Source: Planctomycetales bacterium ZRK34
GTDB lineage: Bacteria; Planctomycetota; Phycisphaerae; Phycisphaerales; Zrk34
DNA: 64,000 nt
Direction: 5' to 3'
Assembly: GCA_014873095.1 (NCBI GenBank)
Contig: CP050848.1
Span: forward strand, 1,798,001 to 1,862,000
The position numbers and the translations under genes are program-made. Numbering within the stretch: the first letter of the stretch is position 1; the number at the start of each line of letters is the position of its first letter. Shown piece after piece: positions 1 through 10,795 of this stretch. The notes under the pieces were generated by a model. It ran no database searches. It saw only the letters and a program-made list of their open reading frames with translations, and was not told where the DNA came from.

Positions 1-1440
<1,440 letters not shown>

Positions 1441-1512
1441 GGTGAAACCTGCTCCTAACGGCCCTGAGTTACGCCCGGATCACTTCCGGTGGGGTTGCCA
1501 GTGATACGTCCC

Positions 1513-1518
1513 ATTATA
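1513..1518 (-). promoter_or_regulatory. Candidate -10 hexamer (TATAAT) for clpC
   Basis: The minus strand reads TATAAT here, about 72 nt before the clpC start codon. I cannot find a good -35 hexamer at 16-18 bp, so only the -10 is supported. The surrounding 1441-1750 stretch (310 bp) holds this site and the clpC leader. Near its right end a purine run (gggggag, 1731-1737) may serve as ribosome binding site for the histidine kinase on the other strand. Nothing else is recognisable there. Confidence 0.4.
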
Positions 1519-1750
1519 GGGCCTTGTTCGCTTGTCGCACCCCCGTGGGAAAACCCGACCGCGCGTCAAGCGAATGCTGAGGCCCACATGGTGGTGCTAT
1601 CGGCATTTTGAACGTGCGGCTGTGACAAATCGCAGTCAAGAAGCCCCCGCTGCATGCCGATGTTTTGACAGTTGAGGGCCTTGTCCACGACTGACAATTT
1701 CGTCCCGATCAGACTTCGGGGCGCCTCAAAGGGGGAGCCACATTTCCGGC

Positions 1751-4303
1751 TTGAGATCACCATCATCGCATTCAACACCGCGCGTCAAGCACTCGGCCGC
1801 ACGTGAACTGCCCCTGCGCCTCAGATCACAGACCGTGCTGCGCGTGTCCAAACTGCCGGGCTGGACGCCGATTCTGATGACGGTGGTGATGAGCCTGGGC
1901 GTCGTGTTGATGTGGCGCCACACGATTCAACAGCAGAACAACACAATCAGGCAGTTGATCCACGCCGAGACGCTGCGCACCGCCGACGAATTGACCAGTT
2001 GGATCGAGGTCTGCGAGCGCGCCGCGCTGCGCATGGCGCGTCGGACCGAACAACACCACATCGACGACATCGAAAATTGGCAAAATGACCACGATGCCCT
2101 GCTCGAAGCCTTTCCGGCGATCCGTTGCGTCTGCCTGATCGCACCCAACGGTGAGTCTTTGTTCGCCGCCAACCATGACTCCGATCAGGCGTTTTCGAGT
2201 GTCGCCCCCTGGGCCCAGCTGCGCCATCAGATGATCGAGCGCTCAGAATCCGACCCCAAGACGCTGTTGTTCAGACAGCCATTGCAAATACCGGACGGCG
2301 ATGAGTCGGCGATCAGCAATCTGTTGATCTGGGCGCCGCTGCGCCATGACAACCGCTACAGCGGCGCCCTGGAGATTGTGCTCAACATCAAACAGTTGAT
2401 GCTTGAACCCCTCCTGGATGAACACGATCTCGGCTACAACGTTCAGGTGATCAAGGACAACCAGGTCATTTGGTCGCTGGTCGAAGCCGACAGCGCCGCC
2501 TCCGAATTCGCCAATACAACGCCCATCCCCCTGCCCCGCCTGCCGTGGTCAATCCGCATGTGGCCGACCCGGCAGCGACTGACTCAACTGGCCGGCATCC
2601 ACGACCAGACAGTTCTGGTGCCGGGGCTGATGACCGCGGTAATGGTCGGGCTGGTCACCTGGCTGGCGATCATCGCCCGGCGACGCGCCCGGGAGTTGAA
2701 CACGTTGAACGGCCGGCTCGAATCCGAACTTGCCGAACGCCATCGCATCGCGGAAGAGCAGAACCGGCTCGTGTCCATTCTCGAAGCGACCAGCGATTAT
2801 GTCTCCACCGGCGCCCCGGATGGACGCATCTTCTACCTCAACAGCGCCGGCCGACGCATGGTCGGACTCGGGCTTGACCAGGATCTCGATGATGTGTGCT
2901 GGCATAATCTCTGCCCCGAATGGTCGGCAAAGACCATGCTCGAAGTCGCGATTCCCCAGGCGATCGAACGGGGCGTGTGGTCCGGTGAAACGGCGTTGAT
3001 CAATCCGCTGGGCTATGAGATTCCCGTCTCGCAGGTCGTCGTCGCCCACACCGATGATCAGGGCAAACTCAAATACCTCTCGACGATCATTCGCGACATC
3101 TCCGACCGCAAGTTGACCGAAGAGGTGCTCCGCGAAAGTCGCCAGACGCTGACATCCCGATTGACCGCCATCGAAGCGGCGGGCGACATGATCGTGATCA
3201 CCGATCCCGACGGCGTGATTGAATACGTGAATCCGGCGTTCACACGAATCACCGGCTACAGCCTCCGCGAGGCGATGGGTCGCAAAACCTCGATCCTCAA
3301 ATCCGGCCGCCATGACGCGGCGTACTACAACCGGATCTGGAAGACGATCAGAGCCGGTCGATCGTGGCGCGGCAGAATCATCAACCGCCGCAAAAACGGC
3401 CGGCTCTACCACGAAGAAATGACGATCACACCGGTGAAAAATGGCGACGGCAAGATCGATCGCTACGTGGCGATCAAACGGGACATGACCCGTCGCCGCC
3501 AGGCTGAGCGCACCGCCCGCGATCGCCAGGCGCTGCAGCAGGCCGTCTCAGCGATGGAGCAGGTGCTGGGCGTGGTCGGTCACGAGTTGCGAACGCCGCT
3601 GGCCGCCCTGCGCGCCACCGCCGAGTTTCTGCTGACCGACGCGGACACCCTTTCGCAACAGAATCTGTCGTTCATGAAGGCGATTCACGATCAGACGATC
3701 GCCATGAGCGAGATGGTCAACAATCTGCTGGAGGCCGCCCGCCTCAACAGCGGCTGCGCCCGCTGGAACTGGGAGCATGTGAATCTGCAGCAGGCCTGCG
3801 ACTCGGCCATGAGCATCGTCAGCAATCTCATCGACACCGAGCGCGTCACGATGAGTTGCCACGTGGAGCCGGATGATCTTCAGATCAACGGCGACGCCGA
3901 AGCGATCCGGCGACTCGTGATCAACCTGCTGACCAACGCCGCCAAGCACACACACGACGGCGCCATCGAGGTGTCGATCAACCGCTGCGTCAAGGACCAT
4001 CATGCGTGGGTGCAGATGCGCGTCAGCGATACCGGTGAAGGCATCGACGATCAGGTCGTCGACAAACTGGGCCAGGCGTTCGCACTCAACCGCGGCGTGG
4101 TCGGGTCTGACTATGTCAAAGGCACCGGACTGGGGCTGGCGATCTGCCGCGGGATCGTGGCGGCGCACGGTGGATCGATCAGCGTCGACTCGACCGTGGG
4201 CGAGGGAACCTGCTTTACCGTGATGATGCGCGCCGACCTGGCCGGACCCAACGATTCGGCCGGCGACCAACAGAAAGCGATTCGCAAGGAGCATGCCGCG
4301 TGA
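1751..4303 (+). CDS. Membrane-bound PAS-PAS sensor histidine kinase
   Basis: This is a sensor kinase that should autophosphorylate on His611 (GHELRTPL) and pass the phosphate to a receiver protein. Two membrane segments (about residues 38-55 and 288-309) bracket a sensor region of about 230 residues of unknown fold. Two PAS domains follow (about 336-455 and 464-585), then HisKA and a HATPase_c domain with an N box (INLLTNAAKH) and a GTGLGLAI G box. The start is uncertain. TTG at 1751 lies 13 nt after the purine run gggggag, and GTG at 1835 is an in-frame alternative that keeps the first membrane segment. The stop codon overlaps the start of the HDOD regulator by four bases, so the two are almost certainly a translationally coupled pair. 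Confidence 0.9.
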   Translation: MRSPSSHSTPRVKHSAARELPLRLRSQTVLRVSKLPGWTPILMTVVMSLGVVLMWRHTIQQQNNTIRQLIHAETLRTADELTSWIEVCERAALRMARRTEQHHIDDIENWQNDHDALLEAFPAIRCVCLIAPNGESLFAANHDSDQAFSSVAPWAQLRHQMIERSESDPKTLLFRQPLQIPDGDESAISNLLIWAPLRHDNRYSGALEIVLNIKQLMLEPLLDEHDLGYNVQVIKDNQVIWSLVEADSAASEFANTTPIPLPRLPWSIRMWPTRQRLTQLAGIHDQTVLVPGLMTAVMVGLVTWLAIIARRRARELNTLNGRLESELAERHRIAEEQNRLVSILEATSDYVSTGAPDGRIFYLNSAGRRMVGLGLDQDLDDVCWHNLCPEWSAKTMLEVAIPQAIERGVWSGETALINPLGYEIPVSQVVVAHTDDQGKLKYLSTIIRDISDRKLTEEVLRESRQTLTSRLTAIEAAGDMIVITDPDGVIEYVNPAFTRITGYSLREAMGRKTSILKSGRHDAAYYNRIWKTIRAGRSWRGRIINRRKNGRLYHEEMTITPVKNGDGKIDRYVAIKRDMTRRRQAERTARDRQALQQAVSAMEQVLGVVGHELRTPLAALRATAEFLLTDADTLSQQNLSFMKAIHDQTIAMSEMVNNLLEAARLNSGCARWNWEHVNLQQACDSAMSIVSNLIDTERVTMSCHVEPDDLQINGDAEAIRRLVINLLTNAAKHTHDGAIEVSINRCVKDHHAWVQMRVSDTGEGIDDQVVDKLGQAFALNRGVVGSDYVKGTGLGLAICRGIVAAHGGSISVDSTVGEGTCFTVMMRADLAGPNDSAGDQQKAIRKEHAA

Positions 4304-6117
4304 GAACCATCCTTGTCGTCGATGACATGGCGGTGTTTCGCGAGCCGATCGCCGCCTCCCTGGTCCACCAGGGATATCAGGCCGTCTGCGCCGCCAATGG
4401 GCGCGAGGCGCTGGATATGATGAAAAAGAAATCCGTCGATCTGATCCTGCTGGACGTGGCCATGCCGATCATGAACGGCCTGGACTTCCTGCGCGCGCTG
4501 CGTCATGAAGCCAAATACAAGGACCTGCCGGTCATCCTGCTGACCGCCGTCAGCGAGCGTGACTACATCGTCCAGGCTGGTCGTCTGGGGGTTCGTGATT
4601 ACCTGCTGAAGTCTCGCTTCTCACTCAAAGAGTTGTCCGCCCGGATCGAGTCTTACTTCCAGGCGGCGCCCGCCGACGAGGACGCCCAGACCAAACCCGA
4701 CGCCGCAGCGCCCGCCGCGCAGACTTCCAACGATGACGAAGTCGGCGAAGCCACCATCGTCATGACCGACCCCGGCGTCAATCCCAACGCCACCGCCCTC
4801 GAAGCCCTGCGGTCGATCAAACCCATCACCACACGCAGCGCCATCAACGAACACATCGAAAGCTTTGACGAGCTCAAAGCCCTCTCGCCCTGCGTCGGTC
4901 AACTCATGAAGCAGACCGCGTCTTCCACCTGCTCCATCGAGCAGGTCGCCCGAACCATCAAGCAGGACCAGGCCATCGCGCTGAAGGTGCTCAAACTCGC
5001 CAACAGCGTCGTGTACAGCCGCGGCGAGCCGGTCGAATCGGTCCACAACGCCGTGATGCGCATCGGCCTGAGCCAGATCCGCAACGTGGTGATGAACATC
5101 GCCGTGATGGATCAGTTCTCCAACGACACCACCGCCGCCCACATCGATGTGCGGCTCTTCTGGGAACACGCGATCGCCACCGGCATGATCGCCTCGCAGC
5201 TCACGCGCGTGCGCGGCGGCAACGAAAACGAAGTCGAAGCCGCCTTCACCATGGGCCTGCTGCACGACGTCGGGCGCATGGTCCTCGCCGACCACCTCCA
5301 GGAGCTCTACGCGCAGGTTCTCGAAACCGCCGAGAAACTGCAGCTTCCGCTGGAGCAGGTCGAAAGCCGCATGATCCTGGTCAACCACGCCGACCTCATG
5401 GACAAACTGCTGCACGCGTGGAAGTTCCCGAAGAATCTGATCAACCCCATCGCCTTCCACCACCTGTCCATGGCCAACGCCCGCAAGCTCGCCCCGCGCT
5501 CGATCACCGAGTGCGCCACGCTCGGCCTGGCCAACCGATTGGCTCACGCCCTGCTGCTGGGCTCCAGCGGCAACGAGTCGATCTATCCCACCGAAGACTT
5601 CGCCCACGCGCTGAAGCTCAAACCCGAGCAGCTCGACGACATCGTCGAAACGATTCCGGATCAGACCCACGATGTGAAGTTCGCCATGCTCTCGAGCACC
5701 AATCAGCAGGAGTGGCCCGACATCCGGGTCAACACCCGCAAGCAGCTCGAAGCGCCGCTGCGCCCGATCTTCATCAGCGCCCAGTCGCACCTGGACGCCT
5801 TCGGTATCTTCACAAAAGTGCTTGCCGATCCCCTCGCCAGTCCTGAGGATCCGCCGAACATCGCCGTGGCGCATATCAGCAACGTCAACGAACGCGTGCA
5901 GGTCACCACCCTCCTGCGCAAGGCCGAGTCCGAGGCCGGCGTCGAAAACCTGCCCACCCTGCTGATCAGCCCCAAGGCCAACATCCTCCTCGAGGACAGC
6001 GCCATGGCCAATCGGTCGCATCAGTTGCTGCCGAGCCCCACGTCGATCTCCCGCATGATCCGCGCCCTGCGGGTTCTTCTGGGCGTGGAGCAGCAGGCCG
6101 GCGGCGCGGCGGCCTGA
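4300..6117 (+). CDS. Response regulator with receiver and HDOD domains
   Basis: The GTG start overlaps the kinase stop codon (GTGA), which makes that kinase its likely phosphodonor. Residues 1-120 are a canonical receiver domain with acidic pocket DD at 8-9, phosphoacceptor Asp52 (LILLDVAMP) and Lys104. After an Ala/Pro/Asp-rich linker (about 125-185) comes an HDOD domain (about 185-390), recognisable from the LKLANSVVYSR and GLLHDVGRMVLADHL stretches. HDOD is an HD-like output module linked to signalling, stress and motility, and no enzymatic activity can be assumed from it. The last 200 residues resemble a second receiver-like fold but I cannot see a phosphoacceptor Asp. The output target is unknown. 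Confidence 0.88.
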   Translation: MRTILVVDDMAVFREPIAASLVHQGYQAVCAANGREALDMMKKKSVDLILLDVAMPIMNGLDFLRALRHEAKYKDLPVILLTAVSERDYIVQAGRLGVRDYLLKSRFSLKELSARIESYFQAAPADEDAQTKPDAAAPAAQTSNDDEVGEATIVMTDPGVNPNATALEALRSIKPITTRSAINEHIESFDELKALSPCVGQLMKQTASSTCSIEQVARTIKQDQAIALKVLKLANSVVYSRGEPVESVHNAVMRIGLSQIRNVVMNIAVMDQFSNDTTAAHIDVRLFWEHAIATGMIASQLTRVRGGNENEVEAAFTMGLLHDVGRMVLADHLQELYAQVLETAEKLQLPLEQVESRMILVNHADLMDKLLHAWKFPKNLINPIAFHHLSMANARKLAPRSITECATLGLANRLAHALLLGSSGNESIYPTEDFAHALKLKPEQLDDIVETIPDQTHDVKFAMLSSTNQQEWPDIRVNTRKQLEAPLRPIFISAQSHLDAFGIFTKVLADPLASPEDPPNIAVAHISNVNERVQVTTLLRKAESEAGVENLPTLLISPKANILLEDSAMANRSHQLLPSPTSISRMIRALRVLLGVEQQAGGAAA

Positions 6118-6183
6118 ACGGATAATCTGAAAAAGTCTGTAAAGTGATCGCCCCGCCTGCGAAAATAGACATGGAGCCGCTCT

Positions 6184-6714
6184 ATGCCCATGTCGCCGGA
6201 GGATATCGCCCGCCTGCTGGTCCGTGACCGCGATCGTTACGTGGCGCGTATCTGGGGTCTGATACACGACTTCGATCAAGCGGAAGATCTGTTTCAAGCG
6301 ATCTGCGTCGACGTGGTGCAGCAGCGGGAATCCATCGCCGACGAAACCCACCTCGCCCGCTGGATTCATCAGGCGGCTCGTTTTCGCGCGATTGATGTGC
6401 TCCGTCGCCGCGAGTCCCGGCCGATGGTGTTCGACACCGATCTGCTGGACCTGATCGATTCCGAATGGGACGCACAATCCCACGAACAGTCTCAGCAGAC
6501 ACGCCGGGCGATGCGTCACTGCCTCGATCAACTGACGCCCAAGACCCGCGAGTTGATTCATCTGCGCTATGTGCGCGACCTCAAGGGCCGCACCCTGGCC
6601 GAGCATCTGGGTCGCAAACCCAACGCTGTCTTCGTCGCACTCAGCCGGGCGCATCGCGCGCTGTCGGATTGCATCCGCGCCCGCCTGCGTCTGGAGGAGG
6701 CGGCCGATGCATGA
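6184..6714 (+). CDS. ECF-type RNA polymerase sigma factor (module 1)
   Basis: This 176-residue protein has the two-domain layout of ECF sigma factors. Region 2 spans about residues 10-80 (VARIWGLIHDFDQAEDLFQ, then the -10 recognition part RAIDVLRRRESR). Region 4 spans about 105-165 (LTPKTRELIHLRYVRDLKG followed by a helix-turn-helix, NAVFVALSRAHRAL). It opens an operon whose next gene, overlapping by eight bases, encodes a membrane FecR-type protein, its probable anti-sigma factor. No strong Shine-Dalgarno precedes the ATG. A closer in-frame ATG two codons downstream is possible. Confidence 0.9.
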   Translation: MPMSPEDIARLLVRDRDRYVARIWGLIHDFDQAEDLFQAICVDVVQQRESIADETHLARWIHQAARFRAIDVLRRRESRPMVFDTDLLDLIDSEWDAQSHEQSQQTRRAMRHCLDQLTPKTRELIHLRYVRDLKGRTLAEHLGRKPNAVFVALSRAHRALSDCIRARLRLEEAADA

Positions 6715-8170
6715 CACCCACGACCTGATCCTCGCCTTCCTCGAAGGCGACGCCACGGCCGAGCAGTTCGATCAACTGCAGCAGCAGTTGATCGATTCCC
6801 CGCAGGCTCGCCAGTTGTATCGCCAGACCGTCGACCACTGCGTCGACCTCCGCAATCTGCTGCGCAGCGCCGCGGTCGAAAGTCATCCATCTGAGTCTTT
6901 GACGCCGGCGACGAGTCCGTGGCCGTGGCCGTGGCGCAACATCGGGTATGCCGCGGCCGCGCTGATCATGCTGACGGCCACACTCACCGGCTGGCTCATG
7001 CTGATGTCAACCCCTTCTGCCACACCCGGCAAATCACAGTCACCCGACAGCGCCCCGGTCGCCATCGTCGCCAACCTGTCGAGCGACGCGAAGTTCGCCT
7101 CCTCGCAACTGCCCTTGGCCCCCGGGTCGAACCTGTCGGCCAGCTCGATCCGCCTGGTAGCCGGCACGATGCAGTTGATGTTCAACTCAACGGCCATGGT
7201 CGACCTGGCCGGGCCGTGCACGGTCGACGTGACCGGCCCCAACCGGGCGCGACTGACCGCCGGCGTGCTCGAAGCGCATGTTCCCGATCGCGCTCATGGC
7301 TTCACCGTCGATCTGCCCGGCGGCATGCGCGTCGTCGATCTGGGCACACGTTTCAAAGTCGTCGCCGAACTTGCCGGCGAGGTGTCCGTTCATGTGCTCG
7401 AAGGGAAAGTGCTCGTGATCGAAGCCGACGGCACGAAGCGCCATCTGGGCCTGGCCCAGTCCGCTCGCTGGGTCAACGGCCACTTTGCGGGCGCATCCCG
7501 CAACGCCATCCTCGCGTCGTGGGACCGATGGAGCGACACGAACAGGCCCTACGACGCCGACACCGTGCTGGCCGGCTTCGGGGCCCGGATCGACCAGGGC
7601 AGCGAGAATCGTGTACTGACCGGCTTCGGCTCCAATGACGGAACCTTCGGCATCGAAGGCGTTGCGACCGCCGCAGACCGACGCGGTCTGCTCGTGCGCC
7701 ACACCCACCGTTCGCTGACCCTGTCGTTCACGCTCATCAACCAGACCGGCCGCGACTATCTCATCGAGTCGTTCCACTTCGACTTCGCGCCCCGCCGCAA
7801 CAACGCCAGCAACACCGGGCCCAACGCCTTCACGCTGACCTACCTCACCGGCGGGCTGGGGCCGCACAACACCCCGATCGCGTCGACGGCCAATCTGCCC
7901 TACCACATCACCAACAACGCCGGCTCCGTCAGCGACTATCCCGACTACGACTTGGATCTGTCGGCGGCGCTAAGCGATCGGGTGCTTGCCGATGGCGAGT
8001 CGGCGCAGTTCCAACTCGAGTTCAGCGGGCAAACCTTCGACGACTCTTCAAGCATCGTCGACAACATCGCCTTCATCGGTTCGCCGGTGCAGGCAGACGA
8101 CGCCCCGGTCGTGCCCGCCCCTGACGTGACCTCATCATCAAAAGATACACCAAAGGAGACAAAACCATGA
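6707..8170 (+). CDS. FecR-type anti-sigma membrane protein fused to a copy of the neighbouring secreted domain
   Basis: The 487-residue product has three parts. A short cytoplasmic N-terminus (about 1-75) probably binds the sigma factor. One membrane helix follows (about 78-100), then an exported FecR domain (about 125-260, with the RVVDLGTRFKV core). The C-terminal 195 residues (from ILASWDRW, about 268-462) are closely similar to the mature part of the protein encoded next (8167-8907). Shared stretches include FDFAPRRNN, TYLTGGLGP, LPYHIT and DGESAQFQL. The ATG at 6707 overlaps the sigma stop, and the stop overlaps the next ATG (ATGA), so all three genes are coupled. Inference: the fused copy lets the anti-sigma protein sense, or compete with, assembly of the surface protein. 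A LamG-type C-terminus is more usual in planctomycete FecR proteins. Confidence 0.85.
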   Translation: MHDTHDLILAFLEGDATAEQFDQLQQQLIDSPQARQLYRQTVDHCVDLRNLLRSAAVESHPSESLTPATSPWPWPWRNIGYAAAALIMLTATLTGWLMLMSTPSATPGKSQSPDSAPVAIVANLSSDAKFASSQLPLAPGSNLSASSIRLVAGTMQLMFNSTAMVDLAGPCTVDVTGPNRARLTAGVLEAHVPDRAHGFTVDLPGGMRVVDLGTRFKVVAELAGEVSVHVLEGKVLVIEADGTKRHLGLAQSARWVNGHFAGASRNAILASWDRWSDTNRPYDADTVLAGFGARIDQGSENRVLTGFGSNDGTFGIEGVATAADRRGLLVRHTHRSLTLSFTLINQTGRDYLIESFHFDFAPRRNNASNTGPNAFTLTYLTGGLGPHNTPIASTANLPYHITNNAGSVSDYPDYDLDLSAALSDRVLADGESAQFQLEFSGQTFDDSSSIVDNIAFIGSPVQADDAPVVPAPDVTSSSKDTPKETKP

Positions 8171-8907
8171 CCACTGGACACCGCAAGATCTTCACCGCCG
8201 CCGTCTGTGTACTGCTGACGCTGACCGGCGTCTCGCAGGCCGCCATCCTCGCCTCGTGGGACGAGTGGGCTGACGCCAACCAGCCCTACGTCGCCGACGA
8301 TGTGCTGGCCGGCTTCTCAGCTCAGATCGGCATGAACGCCGACCGCGTGATCAGCCCCTTCGGTTCCACCGACGGCACCTTCGGAACCGTCAGCGGCGCG
8401 ACCACCTCGGATCAATACGCCGTGCTCGTCCGCCAGACCGGCAGCGCGCTGGTGGTGGACCTCACGCTGACCAACAACACCGGCATCGATTACACCGTCG
8501 AGTCGATCCACTTCGACTTCGCGCCGCGCCGCAACAACACCAGCACCACCAGCGGCACGGGTCCCAACTCTTTCACGTTGACCTATCTCACCGGCGGCCT
8601 GGGCCCGGACAATACGCAAATCGCCGCCGAGTCCGACCTGCCCTACCACATCACCGCCAACGACAACAACAACAGCGACTTTCCCGACTACGACTACGAC
8701 CTTTCCAGCGCGCTGAGCGATCTGATCCTCGGCGATGGCGAGTCGGCGCAGTTTCAACTCGTGTTCAGCGATCAGACGGATTTGAACGTCTCGAGCATCC
8801 TCGACAACGTCGCCATCGTCGGTTCGACCGCCGTGATTCCGACGCCCGCAGCCCTGACGGGGGGCCTGGTCCTGCTCGGCGCCATGACGTTGGGTCGTCG
8901 TCGCTGA
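8167..8907 (+). CDS. Secreted surface protein with PEP-CTERM-like sorting signal
   Basis: The 246-residue protein has a signal peptide (about 1-26, ending SQA) and a C-terminal tripartite sorting tag: IPTPAAL, a hydrophobic helix, then GRRR. This is a variant of the PEP-CTERM signal read by exosortase-type systems, here with PTP in place of PEP. The body between the two is the same domain as residues 268-462 of the upstream FecR protein. The fold is not one I recognise. The sequence is rich in Asn, Asp, Thr and Ser, as is usual for exported matrix proteins. It is translationally coupled to the FecR gene. It may be the structural output of the module, though a recently duplicated cargo is also possible. 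Confidence 0.85.
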   Translation: MTTGHRKIFTAAVCVLLTLTGVSQAAILASWDEWADANQPYVADDVLAGFSAQIGMNADRVISPFGSTDGTFGTVSGATTSDQYAVLVRQTGSALVVDLTLTNNTGIDYTVESIHFDFAPRRNNTSTTSGTGPNSFTLTYLTGGLGPDNTQIAAESDLPYHITANDNNNSDFPDYDYDLSSALSDLILGDGESAQFQLVFSDQTDLNVSSILDNVAIVGSTAVIPTPAALTGGLVLLGAMTLGRRR

Positions 8908-8929
8908 TGCAGGGATCAAACCGAGCGCC

Positions 8930-9421
8930 TCACGGGCCGCCGCGGCGCTGCAGGCGGTTGATCATGACGTCGGGATCCATCACGCCCTTGTAATCCAGGT
9001 AGGCGTCCGGCAGCGCGTCGAAGACATATTCGGAGATCAGTTTTTTGACCGTCGCCAGCAGCGTGCCCGGCTGCCAGGGCTTGGCGGTGTAGTTGTCGAT
9101 GTGGCCTTCGTTGATGGCGCGGATGGTGTCTTCGTGCGTGGCCAGACCGGTCAGCAGCAGCTTGCGTGTTTTGGCGAAGCGGCTCTGGGCGGCGATCTTC
9201 GAGAGGAAGTCGACGCCGCTGACGCCGGGCATCACGTGGTCGGAGATGATCAGGGCGATGGGCGTGCCGCCGGCTTCGAGATCGTCGAGCACGTCGATGG
9301 CTTCATCGGCGGACTCGGCGTCGACGAGGCTGAAGTGGCTGGTCAGCGGTTCGAGGTCCTTGGTCAACGCGGCGAGCACTTCTCGTTGATCGTCGACGCA
9401 AAGAATCACGGGTTTGGACAT
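8930..9421 (-). CDS. Single-domain response regulator
   Basis: The 163-residue receiver protein has the acidic pocket (CVDDQ), a phosphoacceptor Asp in LIISDHVMPG, a conserved Thr (LLLTGLA) and Lys (YTAKPW). After the receiver there is only a short tail (about 125-163) with no DNA-binding or enzymatic domain. It probably acts by protein-protein contact or as a phosphate sink. The sensor kinase gene lies two bases upstream in the same direction and is the obvious partner. The SDH and AKPW motifs resemble receivers often found beside HD-GYP or HDOD outputs, but no such output is encoded here. Confidence 0.88.
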   Translation of the reverse strand: MSKPVILCVDDQREVLAALTKDLEPLTSHFSLVDAESADEAIDVLDDLEAGGTPIALIISDHVMPGVSGVDFLSKIAAQSRFAKTRKLLLTGLATHEDTIRAINEGHIDNYTAKPWQPGTLLATVKKLISEYVFDALPDAYLDYKGVMDPDVMINRLQRRGGP

Positions 9422-9423
9422 GT

Positions 9424-10788
9424 TCAGGCTCCCAGCGGCAGCGTGACGCGGAACGTCGCGCCCGGCGATTGCGTGGTGTCGGAATCCAGCAGTTCGATCT
9501 GGCCGCCGTACTCGGTGACCAGGTTCTGCACGATGCCGAGACCGAGGCCGAGCCCGAACGACAGGCCCGACTTTTTGGTGGTGAAACTCGGCTCAAAAAT
9601 ACGCTTGGCGATGGCCTCGGGAATGCCCGGGCCGTTGTCGGCGACCTCGACGACGATCTCGTGATCGCGGGCGTCGGTGGTGATCGTGATTTGCGGAGAC
9701 GGCGCGTCGGTGGAGCGGCCCGCGTCGTGCAGCGCGTCGGCGGCGTTGCGCAGCAGGTTGGTCCATATCTGCACGAGCTCGCCGCGGTTGGCCGCCAGCA
9801 TCGGCAGCTCGCCGAAGTTCATGTTGATCGCGATGCCCTTGAGCGCGTTGCGGAGAATCTTCAGCGCGATCTCGATAGACCCGTTGACGTCAACCTGCTC
9901 GTTGTGCTGGCCGCGCCGCCCGCCGAGGTCGCGCATCGAAGCGACCACGTGCTCAGCCTGGTGGGCGGCGATCTGCATATCCGCCAGGGTCGCGCCGATC
10001 TCCCACACCTCGATGATGCGCCCGATCGATTCGCTCAGCGGAAACAGCGGTTGAAGCTGCGCCGGGTCCAAGCCCGTCTGAGCGAGGCGGCGCGCATCGG
10101 CGTAGGGCAGCTTGTACTTTGATTTGAGTTCGGCGGTGCGTTGGCGGACTTCAGCGCTGGACACGCCGCGTCCGTGCTCGACGCCGCGCTCGAAGATCAT
10201 TTTCATCGTGGCGTCGATGTGCAGCTTGTCGCCGAGGGCATTGCCGAGCCACTCGGTGCCGCGGGCGATCACGGTGATGGCGTTGTTCAACTCATGGGCC
10301 ACGCCGGCGGCGAGCGAGCCCAGGGCGCTGGTGCGCTCGAGCTGGCGGATGCGTTCGTGAGCTTCCTGCTGGGCGTGCAACAGTTCGACGACGATCTGGT
10401 GACGGCGGGTCAACTCGCTGATGACCGCGGGCATCAGCTGGCGCTCGATCGAGGCGCCGTCATCGGGCATGGGCCAGTCGCGCTCGATGTACAGCAGGTC
10501 CGTCGGCACGATGGCGGTGACGGTCATGGCGGCTCGCTCGGTGCCACCAAAGAAGCTGAGCACACCGATCAGATCGCCCGTGCCGGCCCGCATGACCTGG
10601 TCTTCGGCTCCGCTGTCGGCGCGGGTCTTGGTGCCGACGACGAATCCGCTACGGATGTAGTACAGGCGCTGCTGGAGTTCGCCCTCGCGCGTCAGCACCT
10701 CGTCGGCGTCGACGCGCAGCGGTTTGCCGACGCCTGTGAACAGGCGTTCGACGAGATCCTGGGCGACGTTTTTCAGCGGCATGGGCAT
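9424..10788 (-). CDS. Soluble histidine kinase with N-terminal cyclic-nucleotide-binding-type domain
   Basis: This 454-residue kinase has no membrane segment. Residues about 20-125 form a CNMP-binding (Crp-like beta-roll) domain (REGELQQRLYYIRSGFV, GDLIGVLSFFGG). A coiled stretch then leads to an NtrB-type HisKA with phosphoacceptor His in GVAHELNNAI, followed by a HATPase_c domain (LRNAADALHD N box, DNGPGIP, GLGLGLGIVQ). A long insertion lies between HisKA and the ATPase. It sits between a DASS carrier gene (7 bp upstream) and a receiver gene (2 bp downstream) on the minus strand. This suggests an operon in which kinase activity is tied to a cytoplasmic nucleotide or to the transported organic acid. 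The ligand of the N-terminal domain is not predictable from sequence alone. Confidence 0.88.
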   Translation of the reverse strand: MPMPLKNVAQDLVERLFTGVGKPLRVDADEVLTREGELQQRLYYIRSGFVVGTKTRADSGAEDQVMRAGTGDLIGVLSFFGGTERAAMTVTAIVPTDLLYIERDWPMPDDGASIERQLMPAVISELTRRHQIVVELLHAQQEAHERIRQLERTSALGSLAAGVAHELNNAITVIARGTEWLGNALGDKLHIDATMKMIFERGVEHGRGVSSAEVRQRTAELKSKYKLPYADARRLAQTGLDPAQLQPLFPLSESIGRIIEVWEIGATLADMQIAAHQAEHVVASMRDLGGRRGQHNEQVDVNGSIEIALKILRNALKGIAINMNFGELPMLAANRGELVQIWTNLLRNAADALHDAGRSTDAPSPQITITTDARDHEIVVEVADNGPGIPEAIAKRIFEPSFTTKKSGLSFGLGLGLGIVQNLVTEYGGQIELLDSDTTQSPGATFRVTLPLGA

Positions 10789-10795
10789 ATCCGAA

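Noticed and set aside
1441..1750. CIRCE or other heat-shock operator upstream of clpC
   Set aside because: No TTAGCACTC / GAGTGCTAA pair is present. Only a -10-like TATAAT is seen.
4621..6756. 711-residue open frame on the minus strand
   Set aside because: It is antisense to the receiver-HDOD gene and the start of the sigma gene. The translation has no recognisable domain and low-complexity His/Gly/Val runs.
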